Origin: Nakamurella sp040546275
GTDB lineage: Bacteria; Actinomycetota; Actinomycetes; Mycobacteriales; Nakamurellaceae
DNA: 64,000 nucleotides
Direction: 5' to 3'
NCBI RefSeq assembly: GCF_040546275.1
Contig: NZ_JBEPNO010000003.1
Location: forward strand, 62,001 to 126,000
The position numbers and the translations under genes were made by a program. This document shows positions 24,869 through 34,770 of this stretch, piece by piece. Under the pieces are notes generated by a model. The model did not search any database. It had not been told where the DNA came from and saw only the letters and a program-made list of their open reading frames with translations. How positions within the stretch are numbered: position 1 is the stretch's first letter; every line of letters starts with the position of its first letter.

Positions 24869-25663
24869 ATGACCGACACGCGCGGCATCGTCCATCCGCA
24901 GGTGGGGCTCGAGCATTTTCGGCTGCAGCGCTACGAGCCGGGCGAACGGCTGATCCCCTACGTCGACCGGTTGTGGTGCGTCAGTTGGAATCTCGAGCCG
25001 GGTAACGAATTCGAGCAGCCGATCTTCGCGCACCCCGCGGTCAACGTGGTGATCGAGCCGCAGCGCGCCGCGGTGTACGGACCCCCCACCCGGCTCGCCA
25101 CCCAACGGCAGAGCGGCGTGGGGTGGGCCGTCGGAGTGATGTTCCGGCCGGGGGGTGCCCGCCCATTTCTCGGGACCGCCGCCGAGTGGACCGACCGAGT
25201 GGAGCCGATCGCAGATCGGTGGGCGGGCGGAGCATCGGTGGTCGCGGAGGTCCGCGCGGTGCCGGGTCCGGCGCCACTGGCCGAACCGGATCGGGTGGCA
25301 CGCGTCCAGGAGTTCCTGACCGCCCTGGCTCCCAGCGCGGTCCCACCGGATACGGCATCGGCGACAGCCGCAGCCGCCACGATCGCCGCCGACCGGCAAA
25401 TCCGGCGGGTGGAGGACCTCGCCATTCGAACCGGTATCGAGATGCGCTCGCTGCAGAGACTTTTCGCCGGCCACATCGGTCTGTCCCCGAAGAAGGTCAT
25501 CCGGCGGTACCGTCTGCTCGAAGCAGCGGAGGCTGTCTCGACGGGCTCGTCGGTGTCCTGGGCCCAGGTCGCGGTCGACCTGGGCTTCAGCGACCAGGCG
25601 CACCTGACGCGCGAATTCACCCGGGCCTTCGGCGTCTCCCCCGCCCGCTATGCCGGCCGCTGA
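24869..25663 (+). CDS. AraC-family regulator with DUF6597-like sensor
   Basis: The 264-residue product has an N-terminal sensor region of the DUF6597 kind ('RLIPYVDRLWCVSWNL' and 'VNVVIEPQRAAVYGPPT'). The C-terminal AraC DNA-binding domain is complete: 'RVEDLAIRTGIEMRSLQRLF' and 'WAQVAVDLGFSDQAHLTREF' are the two helix-turn-helices, and it ends 'FGVSPARY'. Its divergence from the DinB-like gene suggests that gene as a target. The start ATG 24869 has only a weak upstream purine run. Confidence 0.85.
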   Translation: MTDTRGIVHPQVGLEHFRLQRYEPGERLIPYVDRLWCVSWNLEPGNEFEQPIFAHPAVNVVIEPQRAAVYGPPTRLATQRQSGVGWAVGVMFRPGGARPFLGTAAEWTDRVEPIADRWAGGASVVAEVRAVPGPAPLAEPDRVARVQEFLTALAPSAVPPDTASATAAAATIAADRQIRRVEDLAIRTGIEMRSLQRLFAGHIGLSPKKVIRRYRLLEAAEAVSTGSSVSWAQVAVDLGFSDQAHLTREFTRAFGVSPARYAGR

Positions 25664-25797
25664 TCGACTGCGGCACGTCGTCCTGGCAAAGACTGCCTGA
25701 CCCTGGCAGGGCCCCCGGACCGTGCCAGGATCCGGCACACCTTGCCAGGACGCCGGCACCCACGCCCCACGCCGCACGCCCCACGCCGCTGAGACGC

Positions 25798-25835
25798 CGC
25801 AAGGGCGGCCCCACCGAAGCGGGACCGCCCTTGCG
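25798..25835. terminator. groEL terminator hairpin (bidirectional)
   Basis: An 11-bp perfect stem (CGCAAGGGCGG at 25798-25808 with 25825-25835) extends inward by CCC/GGG after one mismatch. It lies 38 bp beyond the groEL stop and also downstream of the convergent araC-type gene. Confidence 0.75.
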
Positions 25836-25873
25836 AATCGAAACAGATAGTACGGGTGGAGCGGAAGCAGGAC

Positions 25874-27496
<1,623 letters not shown>

Positions 27497-27667
27497 GAGG
27501 TGTTGATCCTCCAGATCGGCCGGCCTCGGACGGACACCGTGGTGCGTCGGCCGGGGTCGGTGAGCAATTGGCATGTTGTGTGGTCTCTGCGACGCCCGCG
27601 ACGGACGCATCCACTCGACCGTCGCCATCTGGCTCGTGATCACCGCGGACACTCATCGGTTTCGACC

Positions 27668-27692
27668 TGGCACTCAGGGACCCCGAGTGCCA
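27668..27692 (-). promoter_or_regulatory. CIRCE element A (HrcA operator)
   Basis: TGGCACTC - 9 nt - GAGTGCCA, a perfect match to the CIRCE pattern, about 170 bp upstream of the groEL start. A candidate -10 TATGAA (minus strand, 27695-27700) lies between this copy and copy B. Confidence 0.92.
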
Positions 27693-27701
27693 ATTTCATA
27701 C

Positions 27702-27726
27702 TGGCACTCTCGGGTGTCGAGTGCAA
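27702..27726 (-). promoter_or_regulatory. CIRCE element B (HrcA operator)
   Basis: TGGCACTC - 9 nt - GAGTGCAA, a second CIRCE copy 34 bp from the first, giving tandem HrcA sites that straddle the likely -10. Confidence 0.88.
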
Positions 27727-27766
27727 GCAAGTGTCTCCATCACCTGGTCGCGCCGGGGCCGACGGG

Positions 27767-29443
27767 TCAGCCGGTGCTGGTGAACGGATTGGGCAGACCG
27801 CTGACGGATTCCAGGTCGGTGGGGACGGAGGTCGGCTGCAGCAGGGTGCGCGGGACCACCGGCGCGGTACTGGTCGATTGCGTCGGCGAGGTGGACACCG
27901 GGGTCCCTGGTGGCGGGACCTGCGCGTTGGAGGAGACGGTGGGGGTGGTGACCGGCGCCCCCGGATTGCTGTCCCCTCCTCGGTTCACGAGCAGGAGGAC
28001 AGCGACCACCACGACCACGAGAAGCCCGCCCCCGGCAAACCACGGCCATCGGGGCTTCGCCGGTTCGATCCGATGGCTGGCCGGACGGCGACCAGTGGTG
28101 TCCGGACCGAGCTGGGCCGGCCGGACCTGGCCGTAGCTGCCGTACTGGACGGCCTGCCCCGACTGCCCGGAGGGTCCGAACGACCCAGGACCACCCGACC
28201 CCGGACTACCCGGACCCCGACCTGGACCCGACCCCGGACCACCCGACCCCGGTGCACCCGACCCCGCACCACCCGGCGCCTGGGGACCCGGCGGCGGCCC
28301 GCCGGCCAGCGAAGCGACCTGCGTCCAACTCGGTCCGAGCGTCGGTCCGGGCGTCGGTCCGGGCGGAGGCTGCCGGGCCGCCGGATTGGAGGGCACCGGA
28401 GAGCTCTCCCACGGACGACCGGCGACCGGGGCTCCCGCGGCCGCGCCCGGGTTGAAACCTGTGCCGGTCCCTGGAAAACTTCGGGCACCACGGCTTGTCG
28501 AACGGTCGGGGCTGGTCGGCGAACCGAAAACCGTCACCGGCGAAGCAACCGGACCAGCCGTGACGGGTGCGATCGGCTCGTCGCCCATCGATGCGATGGC
28601 CCGGCGGATGGAGCTGAGCAGGTCGGCACTGCTGGCGTACCGCAGGGTTGGATCCGAGGCCAGCCCACGGGCGATCACCCGATCGACGGCCGGCGACAAC
28701 GTGGTCAGGGCGGACAGGGAGGGCACCACCCCGGAAAGATGGCCGGTGATGACGGTCCGCACGTCGCCGATGAAGGGCGCACGCCCGGCCAGCGCGGTGA
28801 ACAACATGCAGCTCAGCGAGTACTCGTCCGACCGTGGACCGACGTCGTCGCCGCGCAGGTGTTCGGGCGAGGCATAGGTGGGTGACCCGAGGAAGTCACC
28901 CGAGGCGGTGCGGTGGCCGGTGGTCCCCCGGCGGGTGAGGCCGAAGTCGGCCAGGTAGACGTGTTCGTTCCCCACCGATTCGTTCCGGGTGATCAGCACA
29001 TTGGCCGGCTTCACGTCGAGATGCACGAGCCCGCGCTCGTGCAGCATGTCCAGCGCGGCCCCGACCTGACCCAGCAGATTCAATACCCGCCGGACTGGCA
29101 TCGGCCCGGTGGCCAGTTCCCGGGCCAGGTCCGTGCCGTCGACCAGACGCATCGCGATGAACAGCCAACCGCCGGCCTCGCCGAAGTCGTAGAGGGGGAC
29201 CACGTTGACGTGATCGATGGCCGAGGCGGCCCGCGCCTCCTCGGTGAAGCGGGCGCGGAACTCAGGATCGGCGGAGAGGTTCTCGCTCATCACCTTGAGG
29301 GCCACGGCGCGTTCCAGCCTCTGGTCGACGGCCCGGTACACGACGCTCATCCCGCCACGGCCGATCACCTCGTGCACCAGGTAGTGGCCCAGGCGCTGCC
29401 CGGTGAGGTCGACCGACACAGCCCAAGAGTAGAGGGCACTCAT
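27767..29443 (-). CDS. Transmembrane Ser/Thr protein kinase (Hanks type)
   Basis: The 558-residue product has an N-terminal kinase domain (about residues 18-280): glycine loop 'GRGGMSVVYRA', Lys in 'AVALKVM', catalytic 'HLDVKPANVLI' (Asp and Lys present, non-RD) and 'ADFGL'. A Pro/Gly/Ser-rich juxtamembrane region with PGSGGPGS-like runs follows, then one membrane helix ('FAGGGLLVVVVVAVLLLV', near residue 460) and a short extracellular Thr/Pro-rich tail without PASTA repeats. It phosphorylates proteins in the cytoplasm, possibly linked to envelope sensing. GGAG lies four nucleotides before ATG 29443. Divergent from the Mur-ligase-like gene. Confidence 0.92.
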   Translation of the reverse strand: MSALYSWAVSVDLTGQRLGHYLVHEVIGRGGMSVVYRAVDQRLERAVALKVMSENLSADPEFRARFTEEARAASAIDHVNVVPLYDFGEAGGWLFIAMRLVDGTDLARELATGPMPVRRVLNLLGQVGAALDMLHERGLVHLDVKPANVLITRNESVGNEHVYLADFGLTRRGTTGHRTASGDFLGSPTYASPEHLRGDDVGPRSDEYSLSCMLFTALAGRAPFIGDVRTVITGHLSGVVPSLSALTTLSPAVDRVIARGLASDPTLRYASSADLLSSIRRAIASMGDEPIAPVTAGPVASPVTVFGSPTSPDRSTSRGARSFPGTGTGFNPGAAAGAPVAGRPWESSPVPSNPAARQPPPGPTPGPTLGPSWTQVASLAGGPPPGPQAPGGAGSGAPGSGGPGSGPGRGPGSPGSGGPGSFGPSGQSGQAVQYGSYGQVRPAQLGPDTTGRRPASHRIEPAKPRWPWFAGGGLLVVVVVAVLLLVNRGGDSNPGAPVTTPTVSSNAQVPPPGTPVSTSPTQSTSTAPVVPRTLLQPTSVPTDLESVSGLPNPFTSTG

Positions 29444-29555
29444 GGTGCTCCGGGACCGTAGCGCGGAACCCGGCGCCGTCGACCGGTCCGCCCGCGGCGA
29501 TCCGGTCGACGACCTGACGGGCACCGGCGCACCCGCCGGTCGTAAGGTTCGCTCC

Positions 29556-31403
29556 ATGTCCGACCGCGACCACGAGCCGCCGGTGCCGCTGGAACTACGG
29601 GTGCTGACCGGTCCGAACCTCTACTTCTCCCGTCCGACCGTGAAGCTGACGCTGGATGCCTCCGGTGTGATGGACGCCGATCCGGCCACCGTGGTCGGCT
29701 GGCAGCGGGCACTGCGCGTCCGTCATTCTGCTGGCAGCAACGCCGGGCACCAGCCGGCCCAGCCCCCAGCCGGCCACCAGCCCGCACCGCACGCACAGCA
29801 CGCACCGCACGCCGGCGCCGTCCCGCGGACCCCGACGGTCGGCATGGCCGATTCGCCGGCCAGGGCGGATGCGGCCGCCGCCCTGGCCGCGGCGATCGTC
29901 CGGCGCGGTGGCGGCGCCATCGGGACGAGGATCCCGGCGGTCGCCAGGGTCGGCGACGATCGCACGGTCGTCGTCGCCTTCCCGTTCCGCCGCCGCGGCA
30001 TCGCCGAACGGTTCGGGGATGCGATCTCCGTCGCGTTCGAGGGCATCACCCGCGGCGGCGTCGATCCGCAGCAGGCGATCTCCGAGGTCGGTCTGGCCAT
30101 GGTCGGCGCGGACCCCGGCGAGACCGTGCGCCCCCTGCGCCCGGCCGTTCCGGTGATCGCGGTGACCGGGACCAACGGCAAGACCACCACGACGCGGCTC
30201 ATCTCGCACCTGATGCAGGCGGACGGTCGGACTCCCGGATGGTCGTCGACGGACGGCATCGTCATCGACGGTGTCGAGGTCGAGAGCGGTGACTGGTCGG
30301 GCCCCGGTGGCGCCGCGAGGGTGCTGTCCGATCCGCGGGTAGACGTCGCGGTGACCGAGACCGCCCGTGGCGGCATCCTTCTCCGCGGCGTCGGCACTGC
30401 CGCCAACGACGTCTCGGTGGTCACCAACATCAGCGCAGACCATCTCGGGCTGCTCGGCGTGCACACCATCGAGCAACTCGCCGAGGTCAAGTCGGTGGTC
30501 GCCCGGATCACCAAGGCCAGCGGCTGGACGGTGCTGAACGCCGACGACCCACTGGTTCGGCAGATGCGGTCGGTGTCGCGCGCCCGTCCTTGGTTCTACT
30601 CCCCCGATCCCGACAATCCCTACCTGGACGAGGCTCTGGAGGCCGGCGGCAAGGCCATCACGGTGATCGACGGCGACATCGTGGTGCTCAGCCGGGGGCT
30701 GGATCCGACGACAGTCCTTCCCGTGCAGGATGTCCCGCTCACCCTCGCCGGCACCTCGAGGGTGAACGTCTCGAACACCCTGGCCGCGACGGCAGCAGCG
30801 CTCGGCGTCGGCGCAACGCTCGAGGCCGTCCGGTGCGGGCTGAGATCCTTCACCGCCGGCGCCGACCACAATGCCGGTCGGCTGAACGTCTACCTGCTCG
30901 ACAGCCTCGCGGTGGTGCTGGATCTGGCACACAACGAGGCGTCGCTGGAATCGCTGCTCGAGGTCACGGCGGCCCTGCGCCTGCCAGGGGGCCGGTTCGC
31001 CGTGGTGGTCGGTACCGCGGGTGACCGCACCGACGAGGCGATCCACGCCATGGGCGAGATGGCCGCAGCAGCAACGGACGAGATGATCATCGCGGGCCGG
31101 CACAAGTACCTGCGCGGACGGGAACCGGGGACGATGGAAGAACTGTGGCGTTCCGGCGCGGCCGAGGCGGGAGTGCTGAACGTCGTTGACACCCCGGACG
31201 AGCTCTCCGCCCTGATCCAGTTGCTGGACGCTGCCCTGCCCGACGGTTCGGCAATCGCGGTGTGCGCACTGGAGCAGCGCGCCGAGATGGCCACCGAGAT
31301 CCTGCGGAGAGGCGGTTCGGAGGCTTCTGCGGACCAGATCGCCGAGCGGGTGGCAGCTCAGCGGTCAGGCTCGGGCACAAGCTCCCAGATAGTGCCTGAA
31401 TAG
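29556..31403 (+). CDS. Cyanophycin synthetase-like Mur ligase lacking the ATP-grasp domain
   Basis: The 615-residue product starts with a short segment like the CphA N-domain ('LELRVLTGPNLYFSRPTVKL'). A His/Pro/Ala-rich low-complexity stretch (about residues 62-90) follows, then a full Mur-ligase module: P-loop 'AVTGTNGKTTTTRLISH' (about residue 203), 'TETARGGILLRGVG', 'TNISADHLGLLG' and the C-terminal 'AHNEASLESLLEV'. Side by side it tracks the Mur half of the full cyanophycin synthetase encoded at 47739-50519, but the central ATP-grasp domain is absent. It may ligate an amino acid to a peptide or polymer; the substrate is unknown. It is divergent from a Ser/Thr kinase. Confidence 0.78.
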   Translation: MSDRDHEPPVPLELRVLTGPNLYFSRPTVKLTLDASGVMDADPATVVGWQRALRVRHSAGSNAGHQPAQPPAGHQPAPHAQHAPHAGAVPRTPTVGMADSPARADAAAALAAAIVRRGGGAIGTRIPAVARVGDDRTVVVAFPFRRRGIAERFGDAISVAFEGITRGGVDPQQAISEVGLAMVGADPGETVRPLRPAVPVIAVTGTNGKTTTTRLISHLMQADGRTPGWSSTDGIVIDGVEVESGDWSGPGGAARVLSDPRVDVAVTETARGGILLRGVGTAANDVSVVTNISADHLGLLGVHTIEQLAEVKSVVARITKASGWTVLNADDPLVRQMRSVSRARPWFYSPDPDNPYLDEALEAGGKAITVIDGDIVVLSRGLDPTTVLPVQDVPLTLAGTSRVNVSNTLAATAAALGVGATLEAVRCGLRSFTAGADHNAGRLNVYLLDSLAVVLDLAHNEASLESLLEVTAALRLPGGRFAVVVGTAGDRTDEAIHAMGEMAAAATDEMIIAGRHKYLRGREPGTMEELWRSGAAEAGVLNVVDTPDELSALIQLLDAALPDGSAIAVCALEQRAEMATEILRRGGSEASADQIAERVAAQRSGSGTSSQIVPE

Positions 31404-31810
31404 CCCTGTAACGGTTCGGCATCGGTGGTCTCAACCCACCCACAGTGGCTGAATTTTGGAGCAAGCGGGTGTGACGCAGACCCCTCCTTCGAGTTGAGGG
31501 CCGCTCCGAATGCGGTGCGACCACACGGAATCGGGCAAATCGCCGAGGTCGGTCCTGCCGTGAAAAACGGCTGATATCGTTCCGTGACAATTGATCATCA
31601 GAGCGGTTCCGCGGTCGAAACGCGGTCCTGGGTGCAGCCATCGTCGTGCCCGCCCGCCCGCCGAACAGGTGCACCGACCCAGTTCCAGTCCCAGATGGCA
31701 CGCCCTCGATGGCCCGATCCCCCGATGACACAGTCCCCCGGTGGCACAGTGTTCGATGGCCCGATCCTCGATGGCACAGTCCCCCGAAGGCACGAGAGGG
31801 AACCTCACCC
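31404..31810 (+). promoter_or_regulatory. Leader region of the first GH16 gene
   Basis: This gap of about 400 bp holds no gene. A short hairpin (GCCGT-GAAAA-ACGGC) lies near 31556-31570, followed by an AT-richer stretch that may hold the promoter. The last 100 bp are degenerate tandem repeats ending at the GAGAGG ribosome binding site. Confidence 0.4.
31695..31787 (+). repeat. Degenerate 14-17-bp tandem repeat in the GH16 leader
   Basis: Six imperfect units of the type ATGGCACAGTCCCCCG or ATGGCCCGATCCCCCG start at 31695, 31709, 31725, 31742, 31756 and 31771. They end just before the ribosome binding site of the GH16 gene at 31811. Confidence 0.75.
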
Positions 31811-32926
31811 ATGGCTCACCGATACCGACCGTGGCACCCGCGCCGAACCGCAGCGATTGCCGGAGTGGTCGGGGTGGTGCTGCTGGCGTTCGCCGCTCCT
31901 GCCCTTGCCGCCACCACCACGTACACCACGACCGCCCTGTCTGCGACGACCAGCGGAACCACCGTCACCGCGACGGCCACCGTCAAATCCTCAGCCACCG
32001 TGTCGGCCTCGCTGGCCGGTATCTGTGCACGCAACTCGAGCGGCGGAAACGTCGACTTCCCGCTGGCGACAACCACCATCACCACGGCGGGAGTCAAACT
32101 GGTCAAGGTGCGCAGCCTCAACGCGGGGACCTACACCTACTGGGCCTGCGCGAAGGTCAACGGCACCTGGCACGACATCGGCAGCAAGAAGACCGTGACG
32201 GTTGGTGGCGTGGCCTCCGCCTCCGCCCCCAGCGGGCAGGCCATGCCCGTCGGAAACCTGCCGGGCTGGCAACAGACCTTCACCGAAGACTTCACGAAAA
32301 ATGTTGCCATGGGCGGCTTTCCCGGTACGTACACCGGGAAGTGGATGAGCTACAACGGTTTCAACGACTCCTCGGGCCACGGCACCTACAACCAGAAGAT
32401 CATCTCCGCGCACGACGGCGTGCTCGACCTCTACCTGCACAGCGAGAACGGCCGGCCGCAGGGCGCTGCGCCGGTTCCGCTGGTCAACAACGGCAAATGG
32501 GGCGGCCAGATCTACGGCAAGTTCACCGTCCGCTTCAGGTCCGACCCGCTCGCCGGGTACGGCGCCGGCTGGTTGCTCTGGCCGGACAGCGGCGACTGGA
32601 ACGACGGCGAGATCGACTTCCCCGAGGGCTATCTCAGCGCCAACATGCAAGGCTTCAACCACATGGTCGGCAACGCCAGATCGAACAGTCTGATCGTCAG
32701 CCCGAAGGTGTCATGGGGGAACTGGCACACTGCAAGCATCGAGTGGAAGCCGACCGGGGTGTCCTTCATCCTCGACGGCGTCAACCTCGGCACCGACACT
32801 CGGAGCATCCCCAGGAAGGCGCTCCACTGGATCCTGCAGACCGCCACCTCCGGTCCGCTGCCCAAGTCCACCACCGCCGGACATGTGCTGATCGACTGGG
32901 TCACCGTCTACAGGTGGGTCGGCTGA
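31811..32926 (+). CDS. Secreted GH16 glycoside hydrolase, paralogue 1
   Basis: The 371-residue product has a signal peptide ending in 'APALA' (about residue 33). A beta-rich N-terminal domain of about 100 residues contains 'LAGICARNSSGGNVDFP' and 'TYWACAKVNGTWHDIGSK'. A GH16 catalytic domain follows, with the active-site motif 'DGEIDFPEG' (about residue 266), which keeps both Glu and the Asp of ExDxxE. GH16 enzymes cut or transfer beta-1,3/1,4-linked glycans, so it may trim or release the exopolysaccharide made by the adjacent locus. ATG 31811 has GAGAGG upstream. Two close paralogues lie at 42164 and 43332. Confidence 0.85.
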   Translation: MAHRYRPWHPRRTAAIAGVVGVVLLAFAAPALAATTTYTTTALSATTSGTTVTATATVKSSATVSASLAGICARNSSGGNVDFPLATTTITTAGVKLVKVRSLNAGTYTYWACAKVNGTWHDIGSKKTVTVGGVASASAPSGQAMPVGNLPGWQQTFTEDFTKNVAMGGFPGTYTGKWMSYNGFNDSSGHGTYNQKIISAHDGVLDLYLHSENGRPQGAAPVPLVNNGKWGGQIYGKFTVRFRSDPLAGYGAGWLLWPDSGDWNDGEIDFPEGYLSANMQGFNHMVGNARSNSLIVSPKVSWGNWHTASIEWKPTGVSFILDGVNLGTDTRSIPRKALHWILQTATSGPLPKSTTAGHVLIDWVTVYRWVG

Positions 32927-32951
32927 CGCCGGTCGGCGACGGCGATGCACG

Positions 32952-34649
32952 TCAGGCGGGAACGGCCAGGTCGTTCTTCCGAGAAGCACGCAACTGCAGC
33001 AGCAACCAGGGCAGGCAGGCGATCGCCAGGCTCAGCCGGATCAGGTTCCATGCGGTGGTCTGCGGGAGCAGCGAGGACCCGGCGCTGATGAGGCAGGCCA
33101 GGCCGATCAGGGCCAGCAGCGGCCGCGGGGTGCGAGGCCACCCGGCCGAGTCGTCCAGGGCGCGACGCTGCAGCAGGGCCTGAACCGAGAAGGCCACGAG
33201 AGTCGACGCCGCGGCGCCGGAGATCCCCCACAGCGGAACGAGCAGCAGGTTCAGCCCGACGTTCAACGCGCCGGCCACGAAGGCCACCACGGCGAGCGGG
33301 CGGGTGCGGCGCAGGATGAGCAGTTCACGGCTGGTCGCACCGGAGGCGGCGACCGGGAACGCCGCCGCGGCCACCAGGACCGACACGATCAGCAAGGACG
33401 CCGGATCGAAACTGGGCGGAGCAACGATGCGCAGCAAGATCGGTGCGGCCAGCGTGATGCCCAGGATGATCGGTACGCACAGTCGGTACAACTCGTCGCG
33501 GGAGCGCCCGGTCAGCTTGCGCCGCAACACCTTGTCGCGGACCGCGGCCAGCCGAGGCGTCCAGGCCTGGCTGACGGACGAGAGCCCGAGCACCACCACG
33601 TAGCCGACGGTGTAGGCGATCTGGTACCGCCCGACCTCCGCCGATCCGAGCAGCCGGGAGATCACCACCCGGTCGCTCGCCGTCAGGACGAACACCGACA
33701 GCCCACTCAGCATGATCGGAACCCCCAGCGAGAATGCACTTCTGATCAGCGGGCGGTCGAGAAGACCGGCCAGCAACGGTTTGCACAGCAGCAGAGCGAT
33801 CAGAAGACCGGCGAACTGGCTGATCACCCCGCCCCAGGCGTAGGTGCTGGCATTCTTGGCCACCCGGAAGACCAGCGCGATGCCGAAGACCGGACCGCCG
33901 AGCGCGGACAGGCAGCTCACCGCAGCGAACGGCTTCAACCGGTCCTGCGCCATCAGCAGCGCGAGCGAGAGCTGCACGACGGCACCGGGACCGGTCCACA
34001 GGACGATTGCGATGACCAGCGACCGCTCGGAGCCCAGCCCGACGAACGGGCCCCAGAAGCCGGCAGTGGTGCCCGCCAGCACTGTGAACGACACCGCGAT
34101 GACCATGCCGACGGCCAGGAGGGAGCGGGCACTGCGGCCGGAGGGATCGTCCGCCATCTGCAGCGTGATGGCCCGGTCGAAACCGATCACGGCCAGCACC
34201 ATCAGCACCTGGTAGATCGCGATACCCGTGGCCATGCTGCCGAACTCGGACGGGCCCAGGATGTAGGCGAGCACCGGCGAGACGACCACGGCCGTCACGA
34301 GCTGGAGTGACCAGATCACCACGTAGATCAGGTCCCGACCGAAAAGCCGGCCCATGCCCGCAGCTTGGTCGTCCGGAGCGTCGAGCGTGGTCACGGACCG
34401 GCCGGGCCCGGCCAGGACGGCCGCCGCTTCCTCCTTCTCCAGCCGTGGGACCGAGGCCACCGGCCCGCTCACTCCGATGCTGCCCCGACGACTCGGAGCG
34501 ACACGTCGATGACGTCCCGGGCCGCTGCTCCCCGGGAGCCGGACGGCTTCCGGGCGGAAGGTGTCGGCCGGCTCTCCGTTCGGCGGCTGCGTTCGGCGAG
34601 CATCCGCGGATGTCCCGCGAGCACCGGCAGACGGGTACTGGTCAACCAT
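32952..34649 (-). CDS. Polysaccharide flippase (Wzx/MOP superfamily)
   Basis: The 565-residue product has about 100 hydrophilic N-terminal residues and then 12-14 membrane helices in the pattern of MOP-superfamily flippases. It shows 'YILGPSEFGSMATGIAIYQ' near the first helices and 'VFVLTASDRVVISRLLGSAE' with a buried Asp in the middle. It would move lipid-linked oligosaccharide across the membrane for exopolysaccharide assembly. It is the last gene of a minus-strand run of glycosyltransferases. GGAGGA precedes ATG 34649; the long soluble N-terminus is unusual and a later start near the first helix is possible. Convergent with GH16 paralogue 1, 25 bp apart. Confidence 0.82.
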   Translation of the reverse strand: MVDQYPSAGARGTSADARRTQPPNGEPADTFRPEAVRLPGSSGPGRHRRVAPSRRGSIGVSGPVASVPRLEKEEAAAVLAGPGRSVTTLDAPDDQAAGMGRLFGRDLIYVVIWSLQLVTAVVVSPVLAYILGPSEFGSMATGIAIYQVLMVLAVIGFDRAITLQMADDPSGRSARSLLAVGMVIAVSFTVLAGTTAGFWGPFVGLGSERSLVIAIVLWTGPGAVVQLSLALLMAQDRLKPFAAVSCLSALGGPVFGIALVFRVAKNASTYAWGGVISQFAGLLIALLLCKPLLAGLLDRPLIRSAFSLGVPIMLSGLSVFVLTASDRVVISRLLGSAEVGRYQIAYTVGYVVVLGLSSVSQAWTPRLAAVRDKVLRRKLTGRSRDELYRLCVPIILGITLAAPILLRIVAPPSFDPASLLIVSVLVAAAAFPVAASGATSRELLILRRTRPLAVVAFVAGALNVGLNLLLVPLWGISGAAASTLVAFSVQALLQRRALDDSAGWPRTPRPLLALIGLACLISAGSSLLPQTTAWNLIRLSLAIACLPWLLLQLRASRKNDLAVPA

Positions 34650-34770
34650 TCCTGACTCTTCCTCCCGCCGCCACGACGATCGATGAGCCTCGGATCGGCG
34701 TCGACGTCGGCCACTGTCCCCTCGGGGACGAAGGTCGGCATGTTCAGTATGGACGGGACGACCGCCGTGG

